A stretch of DNA of 46,128 nt from Oscillospiraceae bacterium (GCA_020025545.1 JAHHRX010000014.1:1-46128); one strand, 5' to 3'; positions 33,920-42,160 are shown, counted from the stretch's first letter. Notes: a model not told the origin generated them from the sequence alone. Translations and numbers: made by a program.

Positions 33920-34108
33920 TCAGATAGCCCGCTCAACCTTGTTGGAACGGAGGCATCTGGTACAGGCGTACACATGGCACGGAGTACCGTTGACAACCGC
34001 CTTGACACGCTTAACATTCGGCTTCCAAGCACGGTTGGAGCGTCTGTGGGAGTGGGAAACCTTAATGCCGAAGGTCACGCCCTTGCCACAAAAATCACAC
34101 TTAGCCAT
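33920..34108 (-). CDS. rpmB: 50S ribosomal protein bL28
   Basis: This 62-aa protein begins MAKCDFCGKGV and contains SHSHRRSNRAWKPN, the bL28 hallmark. Two Cys pairs, CDFC near the start and CTRC near the end, mark the zinc-binding form. GGAGG precedes the ATG. It is a single-gene unit with its own promoter and terminator, as in many Firmicutes. Confidence 0.97.
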   Translation of the reverse strand: MAKCDFCGKGVTFGIKVSHSHRRSNRAWKPNVKRVKAVVNGTPCHVYACTRCLRSNKVERAI

Positions 34109-34168
34109 TCACTGCACCTCCTATCGCCATGATAATCTTTAAAGTGTCGCCTTTACAGGCGCTTAGAT

Positions 34169-34197
34169 ATGATATCAAAGATTTCTGAAAAAAGCAA
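34169..34197 (-). promoter_or_regulatory. Promoter for rpmB
   Basis: On the minus strand TTGCTT (34197-34192) and TATCAT (34174-34169) are 17 bp apart. A small CGCCT-GTAA-AGGCG hairpin would lie at the very 5' end of the transcript (about 34161-34148), possibly shielding it from decay. Confidence 0.65.
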
Positions 34198-34235
34198 GTG
34201 TTTTTTTTACAAATTTCTATTTTTTCAAAATATAG

Positions 34236-34264
34236 TTGATATTGGGACGGGTGACAGGTATAAT
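34236..34264 (+). promoter_or_regulatory. Promoter for hprK-rluA
   Basis: TTGATA (34236-34241) and a perfect TATAAT (34259-34264) are 17 bp apart, 29 bp before the hprK start. Confidence 0.9.
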
Positions 34265-34293
34265 AACTGTAAATATAAAGGGAGGACGAGCCA

Positions 34294-35241
34294 GTGACAG
34301 AGATATACAATGTTCCGCTTAAGCGGATCGTGGAGGTTTTCCACCTAAATGTAGCATATCAGGCAACGGATTATGACAGACTGAAACTGACGGTGGAAGA
34401 TGTGGCGCGTCCCGGCTTGCAGCTGGCAGGTTATTTTGACCATTTTGAACCCATGCGTTTGCAGATCCTCGGCAATGTGGAAATGAGCTATCTGAAAAAA
34501 ATGCCTGCCACAGAGAGAAGGGTTATTTTTGACCGGCTTTTTGCATATAAAGTCCCGGCACTGTTGATTGCCCGCGGATTCCATCCGTGCCCTCAGTGCA
34601 TCGAGATGGCTAAAAAGCACAATATTACGATCCTGACCACCGAAGAGGCTACCAGTAATATTGTTTCTGCCATCATCACCTATCTGCGGGGAGAGCTGGC
34701 GCCGAGAATTACCCGTCACGGCGTGCTGATGGAGGTTTACGGCGAAGGACTTCTGCTGATCGGTGAAAGCGGTATCGGAAAAAGTGAGGCTGCTGTGGAG
34801 CTTTTGAAGCGCGGACACCGGCTTATTGCGGATGACGCGGTAGAGATTCGCAAAATTTCCGGCAGTACCCTTATGGGCTCCGCTCCGGAACTGATCCGGA
34901 ACTATGTGGAGCTCAGAGGCATCGGTGTGATCAATGTGGCAAAGCTCTTTGGCATGGGCGCTGTTAAGTCGGAAAATGAAATCAACTTAGTGGTGAACAT
35001 CGTTCCCTGGAACACCCAGGAGGTCTATGACCGGCTGGGGCTGGAGGAGCAGACCATGGAGATTCTGGGTGTCAATATCCCGCTTAATACTATCCCCATT
35101 ACTCCGGGCAGAAACCTTGCGGTGATTTTGGAGGTTGCGGCCATGAACAACCGTCAGCGGAAGATGGGCTACAATGCCGCACAGGAATTTACCGATCAGG
35201 TCAACCGCCATTTTGAAGAGAGCGTAGGAAACGACGCATGA
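34294..35241 (+). CDS. hprK: HPr kinase/phosphorylase
   Basis: This 315-aa enzyme phosphorylates HPr on Ser46 and reverses it, the sensor step of carbon catabolite repression in Firmicutes. It shows the Walker A GESGIGKSE (about 152-160), the DDAVEI capping region, and the family signature ELRGIGVINVAKLFGMGAV. The start is a GTG at 34294 with AAGGGAGG 8 nt upstream, and the next ATG would remove part of the N-domain. It overlaps a pseudouridine synthase gene by 4 bp. No ptsH or lgt lies nearby, unlike in several other Firmicutes. Confidence 0.96.
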   Translation: MTEIYNVPLKRIVEVFHLNVAYQATDYDRLKLTVEDVARPGLQLAGYFDHFEPMRLQILGNVEMSYLKKMPATERRVIFDRLFAYKVPALLIARGFHPCPQCIEMAKKHNITILTTEEATSNIVSAIITYLRGELAPRITRHGVLMEVYGEGLLLIGESGIGKSEAAVELLKRGHRLIADDAVEIRKISGSTLMGSAPELIRNYVELRGIGVINVAKLFGMGAVKSENEINLVVNIVPWNTQEVYDRLGLEEQTMEILGVNIPLNTIPITPGRNLAVILEVAAMNNRQRKMGYNAAQEFTDQVNRHFEESVGNDA

Positions 35242-36206
35242 AAGAATTTACCATTGGCTCCAATGACGCCGGACAGCGTCTGGACCGCTTTTTAGCAAAA
35301 GCCGTGCCCCTTCTGCCGGCATCGCTTGCCCAGAAATATATCCGGCTCAAGCGAATCAAGTGCAACGGCGGCAGAGTTCAGCGTGATACCCGGCTTCAGG
35401 CGGGGGATGTGCTCCAGATGTACATCAACGATGAATTCTTTGACAAGCCCCGACAGGACAATGCCTATTTAACGGTGGCAGCACCGAAACTGAACATCGT
35501 ATATGAGGATGAACACATCCTTCTGGTGGATAAGCGCCCGGGAATTGCGGTACATCCCCATGACGGTGCGGAATACGGCCGTACACTTATTGATCACATT
35601 CAGTCCTATTTGTATCAGAAACGGGAATGGTGCCCCCGGCAGGAAAATTCCTTCACGCCGGCACTGTGCAACCGGATTGACCGCAATACCGGCGGTATCG
35701 TCATCGCGGCGAAAACCGCGGAAGCCCTGCGGGTTATGAATCAGAAGATCAAGGACCGTGAGATGGACAAGCGATATCTTGCCATTGTGGAAGGAACTCC
35801 AAAGCCCAAAGAGGGAAGCCTCAGGGGATACCTGTTTAAAGATGCCAAGAAAAACCGGGTTTTTGTCACGGACAGACCCCAAACCGGGGCAAAATCCTGC
35901 CAGACTAATTACAGAGTTCTGACCTCTGCCAAGGGGCTGTCACTGGTGGAATGTGAGCTGATTACCGGCAGAACCCATCAGATCCGTGCGCAGTTTGCGC
36001 ATGCGGGGCATCCTCTGCTGGGCGATGGCAAATACGGAAAGCTCGATAAACGGTTTGACCGAAATTATCAGGCACTTTATTCCTATAAGCTGACATTCAA
36101 TTTCAGTACCGATGCCGGGGAGCTGAACTATCTGAGCGGAAGAACCTTTCAGGTGCAGGATGTGGATTTTGCAGGGGAGTATTTCCCGGACTATTCTCTG
36201 AAATAA
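35238..36206 (+). CDS. RluA-family 23S rRNA/tRNA pseudouridine synthase
   Basis: This 322-aa enzyme has an N-terminal S4-like RNA-binding segment (about 12-72; RLDRFLAKAVP) and the RluA catalytic domain. The latter shows YEDEHILLVDKRPGIAVHP, the catalytic Asp in RIDRNTGGIVI, and the late GRTHQIRAQFAHAGHPLLGD. The target uridine cannot be told; RluC/RluD-type rRNA sites are most likely. It overlaps hprK by 4 bp (ATGA) and ends at a terminator shared with mnmA. Confidence 0.92.
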   Translation: MKEFTIGSNDAGQRLDRFLAKAVPLLPASLAQKYIRLKRIKCNGGRVQRDTRLQAGDVLQMYINDEFFDKPRQDNAYLTVAAPKLNIVYEDEHILLVDKRPGIAVHPHDGAEYGRTLIDHIQSYLYQKREWCPRQENSFTPALCNRIDRNTGGIVIAAKTAEALRVMNQKIKDREMDKRYLAIVEGTPKPKEGSLRGYLFKDAKKNRVFVTDRPQTGAKSCQTNYRVLTSAKGLSLVECELITGRTHQIRAQFAHAGHPLLGDGKYGKLDKRFDRNYQALYSYKLTFNFSTDAGELNYLSGRTFQVQDVDFAGEYFPDYSLK

Positions 36207-36209
36207 CAA

Positions 36210-36236
36210 AAAGGTGCAGTTTAACACTGCACCTTT
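36210..36236. terminator. Bidirectional terminator
   Basis: AAAGGTGCAGT (36210-36220) pairs with ACTGCACCTTT (36226-36236) across TTAAC, with A-runs before and T-runs after. It serves hprK-rluA and mnmA. Confidence 0.88.
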
Positions 36237-36241
36237 TACTT

Positions 36242-37321
36242 TTACAGAATACGCCGAATGGTACCGCCGCCGATGACCGTATCGCCATCGTAGAGAACGA
36301 CGGCCTGCCCAGGTGTCAGCGCACGCTGGGGCTCGTCAAAAACAACCCTGGCTGTGCCGTTTTCTCCCGGATATACCCATGCAGGCTGATCCGCCATGCG
36401 GGAGCGGGCTTTGGCAGTTACATGGATAGGAGAGGTGAGCGCCGGAAACGGAAACCAGAACCAATCGTCAGCAACCAGTTCCCTGCGAAAAAGAGATTCG
36501 TTGGAACCGACGGTGACGGTGTTTTCTTCCATATTTTTGCCGCATACATATACAGGCTCGCCCATGGCAAGTCCCAGCCCTTTTCTTTGGCCGATGGTAT
36601 AGCCGACGGCCCCGGTGTGCGTTCCGATGACCTTGCCGTTCCCGTCCAGAAAGTTTCCGGCAGGGAAGTCGTGCCCGGTGTAATGGGTCAGAAATCCGCG
36701 GTAGTCCCCATCGGGAACGAAGCAAATATCCTGACTGTCCCGCTTTCGGGCATTGATAAGCCCCTGCGCCCGGGCAATTTCCCGTGCTTCGGCTTTGGTC
36801 AGAGTGCCCAGCGGAAAGCGCACATGAGAAAGCTGATTCTGGGACAGACGGTAGAGAAAATAGCTTTGATCCTTTGCGGGATCGGCGGCTCTTTTCAGCA
36901 GATATCGCCCGCTTGCGGTGTCGTAATCTACTTGCGCATAATGACCGGTGACAATGTACTCGTATCCCAGTTCCAGCGCCTTTTGCAGAAACAGACCGAA
37001 TTTCAGATAGTGATTACAGAGAATACAGGGATTGGGAGTGAGGCCTGTCTCGTAACAATTGCAGAAGGATTCCATAACCTTTTGCCGGAAGAAATCGGCA
37101 CAGTCAAAAATGTAAAAAGGTATTCCCAGTGTTTCGGCAACACTGCGGGCGTCCTGCACATCAGGACTTTCTGCGGCAGCACCGCTTTCACTGCGTGTCT
37201 GACCGATATATAAGCGCATGATAGCACCGCCGCATTGAAAGCCCTCCTGCATGGTGAGATATGCAGCCACAGAACTGTCAACACCGCCGCTCATGGCAAT
37301 CAGTGCATTTTTCTTTTCCAT
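36242..37321 (-). CDS. mnmA: tRNA-specific 2-thiouridylase
   Basis: This 359-aa enzyme puts sulfur on U34 of tRNA-Lys, -Glu and -Gln. The PP-loop MSGGVDSS is at residues 10-17. The first catalytic Cys lies in NPCILCNHYLKFG (near 100) and the second in SQDICFVPDGDY (near 198). GYTIGQRKGLG and a C-terminal beta-barrel follow. AAAGGG lies about 10 nt before the ATG. No cysteine desulfurase gene is near, so sulfur must come from one encoded elsewhere. Confidence 0.95.
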   Translation of the reverse strand: MEKKNALIAMSGGVDSSVAAYLTMQEGFQCGGAIMRLYIGQTRSESGAAAESPDVQDARSVAETLGIPFYIFDCADFFRQKVMESFCNCYETGLTPNPCILCNHYLKFGLFLQKALELGYEYIVTGHYAQVDYDTASGRYLLKRAADPAKDQSYFLYRLSQNQLSHVRFPLGTLTKAEAREIARAQGLINARKRDSQDICFVPDGDYRGFLTHYTGHDFPAGNFLDGNGKVIGTHTGAVGYTIGQRKGLGLAMGEPVYVCGKNMEENTVTVGSNESLFRRELVADDWFWFPFPALTSPIHVTAKARSRMADQPAWVYPGENGTARVVFDEPQRALTPGQAVVLYDGDTVIGGGTIRRIL

Positions 37322-37351
37322 AAGTCTTACCCTTTCGTGGTTTCTTGCCCC

Positions 37352-37380
37352 AGTTTACCACACGCGGCGGGAAAATGCAA
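37352..37380 (-). promoter_or_regulatory. Promoter for mnmA
   Basis: On the minus strand TTGCAT (37380-37375) and TAAACT (37357-37352) are 17 bp apart, with TG ahead of the -10. A second TATAAT at 37387-37382 lacks a good -35. The rest of the 37381-37528 gap is AT-rich with no gene seen. Confidence 0.65.
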
Positions 37381-37528
37381 TATTATATCCTTCTCCTGAA
37401 AACGCAAATTTTATATCCTCGCACAAAAAATAATAAAAAAGGGAGATATCCGCGCGAAAAAATGAGAATATGCAATAATTATATGCGAAAATTGGTAACA
37501 TTTATGTAATTGTTTGCAGGATATCCAC

Positions 37529-37557
37529 TTGCAAATAAGCACAAATTCTGGTATAAT
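37529..37557 (+). promoter_or_regulatory. Promoter for the lysozyme-dockerin/cohesin operon
   Basis: TTGCAA (37529-37534) and a perfect TATAAT (37552-37557) are 17 bp apart, 34 bp before the start codon. No other promoter or terminator is seen between the two genes. Confidence 0.85.
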
Positions 37558-37591
37558 ACCTAAGAAATTCTCCAGGAAGGAGCAACTCCCG

Positions 37592-39397
37592 ATGAAAATG
37601 AAACCAATATGCAGCATATTGGCGGCTGTGCTGCTGGGTACGCTGCTGTATATTCCGATACACTCTTTTGCGGCTGAAGCGTCAGAGCAGAAAAGTGAGC
37701 AGTCGGTAAAATCCGCGGATCAGACGAAAGGCTCAATGCAGGTAAGCCAGTCCCTTGTGGATGTCCTCAAAAAGATGGAGGGCTTTTCCCGGAAACCATA
37801 CTGGGATTATAAACAGTGGACAGTTGGTTATGGTACCCGCTGCCCTGACGATAAGCTGAAGGAATATCAGGACAACGGCATCAGCGATGAAGAGGCCGAG
37901 GAGCTGCTGTTTCAGGAACTGCGGGGGGTTGAAAATTCTGTCAACCGCTTTGCGGAAAAGAATAATGTAACATTCAAGCAGAATGAGTTCGATGCGCTGG
38001 TCAGTTTTTCCTATAATGTGGGCGCCGCCTGGTCTACAGATACGGACGGCACGCTCTATAATTTAATTGCTGCCGGAGATCACGGCCCCAAGCTGGTTCA
38101 CCGCATGAGCCTCTATTGCCGGGCGGGCAGCGAATATATTTTGATTCACCGGCGCATGGCGGAGATTCAGATGTATCTGGACGGTATTTACGATACGGAT
38201 TACGCAGACCATTTCCGCTATGTTTTCCTGAGCGGAGCCGGCGGCACGGTCGATTACCGTCCCCATGGCTTCGATACCCGGCGCCCCACTCCCGTACTTG
38301 CAGAGGTTTCTGCTCCGGACGGCAAGGATGAGAACGGTCATCGGGTTACATATGTGTTTGACGGCTGGTATACCCAGCGTGTCGGCGGCGAAAAGGTGGA
38401 GCAGCTGGACAACCGGATTACCAAAGGAACTGTGCTGTATGCGCACTGGAAGACGCCTTCCGGCAAGGCTGTAATCATCCCGGAGCCGGACGAGGGTACC
38501 ACGGTAAAGGTTACGGTGCAGACGAATGCACTGAATATCCGCAGCGGCCCGCAGATGTACTACGCTGTTCTGGAAACCGTCCCCAGAGGTACGGAGCTGA
38601 CGGTTACCAAAACAATCAGCAACGGCAGCAAGCTGTGGGGTCAGACCGAAAGAGGCTGGGCTTGCCTGAAAGACGGCGACACCCTCTACACAGATTATAT
38701 GGTGCAGGTCGATAATCTTCTTCCGCAGTACGGAACGGTTACTGAAGATTATGTCAATGTGCGAACCGGCCCCGGAACCCAATATGAAAAGGTAGGGCAG
38801 AAGATGTCCGGTGACCGGGTACAGATCACCGAGTGGAAGTCCGACTATGCACCCGGCGTAGGCGGCCATGACCACGAAACCGCTATGATGTGGGGAAAAG
38901 TGGAAAATAACTGGATTTGCATGCGCTATGTTGCATTGGATAACAAGGGCGGAGCGGCTAAGGTGATCACCGGGTTAAAGATCAAGGATCTGCCTGCCAA
39001 CCTTAAGTATGCTCAGAATACCGAAGAGCCGGATCTTGCAGGCGGAACCCTTTCCGTCACTTACTCCACCGGAGAGACGGAAGCTGTGGAAATGAAACCC
39101 GAAATGGTAGCGGAGTTTGACAGCAGCAAGACGGGAAAGACACAAGTTGTCCTGCAGCTGGGCGCAAAAAAAGTGTCGTTTGAGGTTGAGATTGTTTCCG
39201 GTATTCTCGGCGATGTAAACGGAGACGGTGAAGTGACGGATCGGGATGCTATCCAGCTTTTGCGATATGTCCTGTTCCCGGATCTCTATCAGATTCAGGG
39301 CTTTGCTGATTTTGACAAGGACGGAAATGTGACGGATCGGGATGCCGTGCTGTTACTGCGTCATGTGTTGTTCCCGGATTTGTATCCTTTGAATTAA
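37592..39397 (+). CDS. Secreted GH24-type lysozyme with SH3 domains and C-terminal type I dockerin
   Basis: This 601-aa exported protein has a signal peptide (about 1-28). A GH24 (T4-lysozyme-like) muramidase covers about 50-195, with the catalytic arrangement Glu63, Asp72, Thr77 in MEGFSRKPYWDYKQWTVGYG. An InlB B-repeat-like stretch lies at about 225-288 (YVFDGWYT, GTVLYAHWK). Two bacterial SH3 domains follow (about 305-372 and 377-450; NALNIRSGP, YVNVRTGPG), then an Ig-like domain (about 455-535). The protein ends in a dockerin (about 541-601) with two calcium loops, DVNGDGEVTDRD and DFDKDGNVTDRD. It should cut peptidoglycan and dock onto a cohesin. The next gene encodes a cohesin-like surface protein. 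GGAAGGAG sets the start. Confidence 0.88.
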   Translation: MKMKPICSILAAVLLGTLLYIPIHSFAAEASEQKSEQSVKSADQTKGSMQVSQSLVDVLKKMEGFSRKPYWDYKQWTVGYGTRCPDDKLKEYQDNGISDEEAEELLFQELRGVENSVNRFAEKNNVTFKQNEFDALVSFSYNVGAAWSTDTDGTLYNLIAAGDHGPKLVHRMSLYCRAGSEYILIHRRMAEIQMYLDGIYDTDYADHFRYVFLSGAGGTVDYRPHGFDTRRPTPVLAEVSAPDGKDENGHRVTYVFDGWYTQRVGGEKVEQLDNRITKGTVLYAHWKTPSGKAVIIPEPDEGTTVKVTVQTNALNIRSGPQMYYAVLETVPRGTELTVTKTISNGSKLWGQTERGWACLKDGDTLYTDYMVQVDNLLPQYGTVTEDYVNVRTGPGTQYEKVGQKMSGDRVQITEWKSDYAPGVGGHDHETAMMWGKVENNWICMRYVALDNKGGAAKVITGLKIKDLPANLKYAQNTEEPDLAGGTLSVTYSTGETEAVEMKPEMVAEFDSSKTGKTQVVLQLGAKKVSFEVEIVSGILGDVNGDGEVTDRDAIQLLRYVLFPDLYQIQGFADFDKDGNVTDRDAVLLLRHVLFPDLYPLN

Positions 39398-39429
39398 GAT
39401 TGAATACATTACAGAAAAGGTGATTGCAA

Positions 39430-40938
39430 ATGAAGAAAATAATGATTGCTTTGTTGAGCGTTTTGCTGCTGACAGCTTTGCTGATACCGGCTGCAGCAGA
39501 GGGAACGCCGGTGTTTACCGTAACTCCCTCCAAAACCAGTACCTATCCGGGAGATACAGTGGAGATTACCGTTAGCGTATCTCAGGGGAAATATAATTCT
39601 TTCGGTTTTCACTTTAACTATAGCGAGTCCGCTTTTGAATTTGTAAAGGCTGTCAGCACGGTTCAAGGCGCTACCATGAATGACTTTGACGAAAATAAAA
39701 AAGTGCTGACGGTGGCATTCCAAGGGGAAACAGAGTTTTCCGGCAATATTTTGAAGGTTACCTTAAAGGTAAAACCTGATGCCGACCAGAAGGAATATTC
39801 CTTTGGCGGCAGCGGAACTTTCACAAATCAATCACAGACCAGTGCAACAGCGGGAACAGTGAAAACCGGCTCTGTTACCGTCGGATGTCAGCACCAATTC
39901 ACCAAATGGGAAAAGGTGGACGATCAGACCCACCGGAGAACCTGCAGCAAATGCCAGAAAGTAGAAAAAAGTGGACATGTTTACGATAATGACTGCGATC
40001 CTACCTGCAACGGCTGCGGCGCAAAGCGGGATGTGAAGCATCAGTGGCAGGTTAAGTGGACCTATGACAAATCCGGCCATTGGCACGAGTGCGCTGTTTG
40101 TGACGAAAAAACCAAAGTAGAGCCCCACAAGCGCGGCCCTGAGGCTACAGAGAATAATCCTCAGACCTGCACCGTCTGCGGTTATGAGATCAGCCCTAAG
40201 CTGGACCACAAGCATACCTACAGAGAGGAATGGTCTGCTAACGGTGAGGGTCACTGGCATGTCTGTAGCAAATGGGGCTGCTATGCACAAGTAGATTATG
40301 AAGAACATGTCTACGATAATGCGTGTGATTCTGTCTGTAATGTTTGCGGCGAACCGAGAAAAGCGCCTCATGTTCCCAACGAGGAGTGGCGTGGCGATGA
40401 AACAGGTCATTATCATGTCTGTACCCGTTGCGGCGGGCAAGTGAACCTGCTGCCCCATGATCCCGGCCCTGAGGCTACACAGGATACGCCGCAGGTCTGC
40501 CTCACTTGCGGTTACATTATCAAGCCGGTATCGGGAAACCATACACATAATTTTGAGGGCGATTGGCAAAGCGATGACTACGAGCATTGGCATCAGTGCA
40601 CATGCGGTGAGAAAGCCGATCTTGGAGCTCACGAGTGGGATGAAGGCGTTGTAACGAAGGCACCTACCAAGGATGCCGACGGCGAGAAGACCTTTACCTG
40701 TCAAGTTTGCGGTAAGGCGAAAACAGAGATCGTTCCCGTGCAGGATGACACGGTCGCACCGGATGCACCGGATGCATCGGTGCAGAGCAGTTCTGACGCC
40801 GGAAATAAGGGCGGCAATAACAGCCTGTGGGGAATCGTGGCCATTGTGGCTGTGGTACTGGCAGTGATTGGCATTGGAATTCTGGTCTGGCTGATGCTGC
40901 CGATGAACAAAAACCGGCACGGAAAATTCAGTTCCTAA
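39430..40938 (+). CDS. Membrane-anchored cohesin-like surface protein with Cys/His-rich repeats
   Basis: This 502-aa protein has a signal peptide (1-23). A cohesin-like domain covers about 27-152, with TYPGDTVEITVSVSQ, FGFHFNYSESAFEFVKAVS and NILKVTLKVKPDA. About 300 residues rich in CxxC and HxH motifs follow, including two copies of a 110-residue unit: HVYDN-x-CD at His183 and His293, GHWHEC/GHYHVC, GPEAT. A Ser/Asp/Pro linker and a membrane helix (about 464-488) with a basic tail complete it. It looks like a single-cohesin anchoring scaffoldin, and its partner is probably the dockerin lysozyme 32 bp upstream. The cohesin call rests on motif pattern only. AAAGGTG sets the ATG at 39430. Confidence 0.75.
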   Translation: MKKIMIALLSVLLLTALLIPAAAEGTPVFTVTPSKTSTYPGDTVEITVSVSQGKYNSFGFHFNYSESAFEFVKAVSTVQGATMNDFDENKKVLTVAFQGETEFSGNILKVTLKVKPDADQKEYSFGGSGTFTNQSQTSATAGTVKTGSVTVGCQHQFTKWEKVDDQTHRRTCSKCQKVEKSGHVYDNDCDPTCNGCGAKRDVKHQWQVKWTYDKSGHWHECAVCDEKTKVEPHKRGPEATENNPQTCTVCGYEISPKLDHKHTYREEWSANGEGHWHVCSKWGCYAQVDYEEHVYDNACDSVCNVCGEPRKAPHVPNEEWRGDETGHYHVCTRCGGQVNLLPHDPGPEATQDTPQVCLTCGYIIKPVSGNHTHNFEGDWQSDDYEHWHQCTCGEKADLGAHEWDEGVVTKAPTKDADGEKTFTCQVCGKAKTEIVPVQDDTVAPDAPDASVQSSSDAGNKGGNNSLWGIVAIVAVVLAVIGIGILVWLMLPMNKNRHGKFSS

Positions 40939-40948
40939 AGAGCGATAG

Positions 40949-40978
40949 AAAGGGAGCAGCGTTCGCTGCTCCCTTTTG
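40949..40978 (+). terminator. Terminator of the lysozyme/cohesin operon
   Basis: AAAGGGAGCAGC (40949-40960) pairs with GCTGCTCCCTTT (40965-40976) across GTTC, followed by TTGCT. Confidence 0.88.
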
Positions 40979-40984
40979 CTATGC

Positions 40985-41190
40985 TGAGATGAGTTTCCAA
41001 TATCCCTGCTGACAATTCTATTTGAAAATTGCGCCCAGCGGCTTGACCAAAGTGCAATTCCCTCCCCATTGGATGATCGGTGTGAATCATTATCCTGCGC
41101 CGCCTTAGTATCGTTGGTCATGGTTCACATTCCGTCTGCTGCGGCCTTACCCCTTTGTTATACGATATTAGCATGGTTGTCAATGCCGGC
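40985..41190 (-). other. Non-coding stretch with possible structured RNA
   Basis: No gene is visible between the cohesin terminator and the rpsI terminator. The region is of average base composition and can fold: TGTGAATCA (41081-41089) pairs with TGGTTCACA (41121-41129) with one G-U pair, extended by CGG/CCG, and AATTGC/GCAATT forms a second stem. On the minus strand TTGACA (41183-41178) and TATAAC (41162-41157) are 15 bp apart. I could not match it to 6S, SRP, RNase P, tmRNA or a known riboswitch. Confidence 0.25.
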
Positions 41191-41250
41191 AAGGGAGGGG
41201 AAGAGGCACCTCGTTTGGAAGTCCAACAAAACTGCGCACTATTGTGCCCA

Positions 41251-41288
41251 AAAAGAAATCTCCGGAAGGCAGAAGCCTTCCGGAGATT
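41251..41288 (-). terminator. Terminator of rplM-rpsI
   Basis: On the minus strand a perfect 14-bp stem (AATCTCCGGAAGGC and its complement, 41257-41270 with 41275-41288) with a TTCT loop runs into TCTTTTTG. Confidence 0.93.
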
Positions 41289-41307
41289 GTAATCGATAAT
41301 GGATTGA

Positions 41308-41712
41308 TTATCTCTTGGAGAACTGAGGAGCGCGACGAGCGGCCTTCAGACCGTACTTCTTTCTCTCCTTCATTCTGGGGTCACGGGTCATGAAGCCTGC
41401 GGCCTTCAGAGAAGCACGATACTCAGGGTTCAGGGTGACCAGAGCACGGGAAATGCCGTGACGGATAGCGCCGGCCTGACCGGAAACACCACCGCCGGAA
41501 ACGGTCACGACGACATCGACCTTGCCGACCAGATCGGTGGTGACCAGAGGCTGATTCACAACCAGCTTCAGGGTGTCCAGACCAAAGTAGTCGTTGATGT
41601 CACGGCCGTTGATGATGATGGAACCGGTGCCGTTCTCATAAACACGAACACGGGCGACGGAGGACTTCCGACGGCCGGTGCCGTAAAAATACTTATTCTT
41701 GCTCTCGTACAT
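41308..41712 (-). CDS. rpsI: 30S ribosomal protein uS9
   Basis: This 134-aa protein is uS9 with YGTGRRKSSVARV at the start, GGGVSGQAGAIRHGISRAL in the middle, and the basic tail RDPRMKERKKYGLKAARRAPQ ending in SKR, which reaches the P-site tRNA. It follows rplM by 16 bp, the usual rplM-rpsI operon, and ends at a strong terminator. Confidence 0.98.
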   Translation of the reverse strand: MYESKNKYFYGTGRRKSSVARVRVYENGTGSIIINGRDINDYFGLDTLKLVVNQPLVTTDLVGKVDVVVTVSGGGVSGQAGAIRHGISRALVTLNPEYRASLKAAGFMTRDPRMKERKKYGLKAARRAPQFSKR

Positions 41713-41728
41713 AATCAGTTACCTCCAA

Positions 41729-42160
41729 TTAGTCCAGGGTCCATGCTTCGGGCTTCTGGGCAGCATGGGGATGCTCCTCGCCCTTATACAGATGCAGACG
41801 GGTCAGAGCGTTGCGACCAATGGAATTCTTGGGCAGCATGCCCTTGACAGCCAGCTCCATAGCGTAGTCGGAGCGGGTATCCATCATGACACGAGCCTTG
41901 GTTTCCTTCAGACCGCCGATCCAGCCGGATACACGGTAATAGCTCTTCTGCTCCAGCTTCTTGCCGGTCAGAATTGCTTTGTCGGTGTTGATGACGATAA
42001 CATTATCGCCGCAGTCGAGGTTGGGAGTGAAATCGACCTTGTGCTTGCCGCGCAGCAGATTAGCGACGGTAACAGCGGTACGGCCCAGAGGCTTACCGGC
42101 TGCGTCAATAATATACCACTTGCGCTCAAGGGTCTCTTTCTTCAAAAGAGTAGTGGACAT
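41729..42160 (-). CDS. rplM: 50S ribosomal protein uL13
   Basis: This 143-aa protein is uL13, with WYIIDAAGKPLGRTA, LLRGKHKVDFTP, DNVIVINTDK and AVKGMLPKNSIGR. The start at 42160 is set by GGAGG 8 nt upstream and by the family N-terminus; a farther in-frame ATG at 42226 adds 22 unsupported residues. It is the first gene of the rplM-rpsI operon. Confidence 0.98.
   Translation of the reverse strand: MSTTLLKKETLERKWYIIDAAGKPLGRTAVTVANLLRGKHKVDFTPNLDCGDNVIVINTDKAILTGKKLEQKSYYRVSGWIGGLKETKARVMMDTRSDYAMELAVKGMLPKNSIGRNALTRLHLYKGEEHPHAAQKPEAWTLD

Noticed and set aside
37592..39397. Prophage endolysin
   Set aside because: The lysozyme domain is phage-like, but there is no holin or phage gene nearby, and the protein has a signal peptide, SH3 domains and a dockerin.
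39832..41121. 429-codon open frame on the minus strand across the cohesin-like gene
   Set aside because: It is antisense to a gene with signal peptide, ordered repeats and membrane anchor, and its reading has no such order.
40985..41190. 6S, SRP or RNase P RNA
   Set aside because: Length fits 6S loosely, but I could find none of the conserved sequence blocks of these RNAs.
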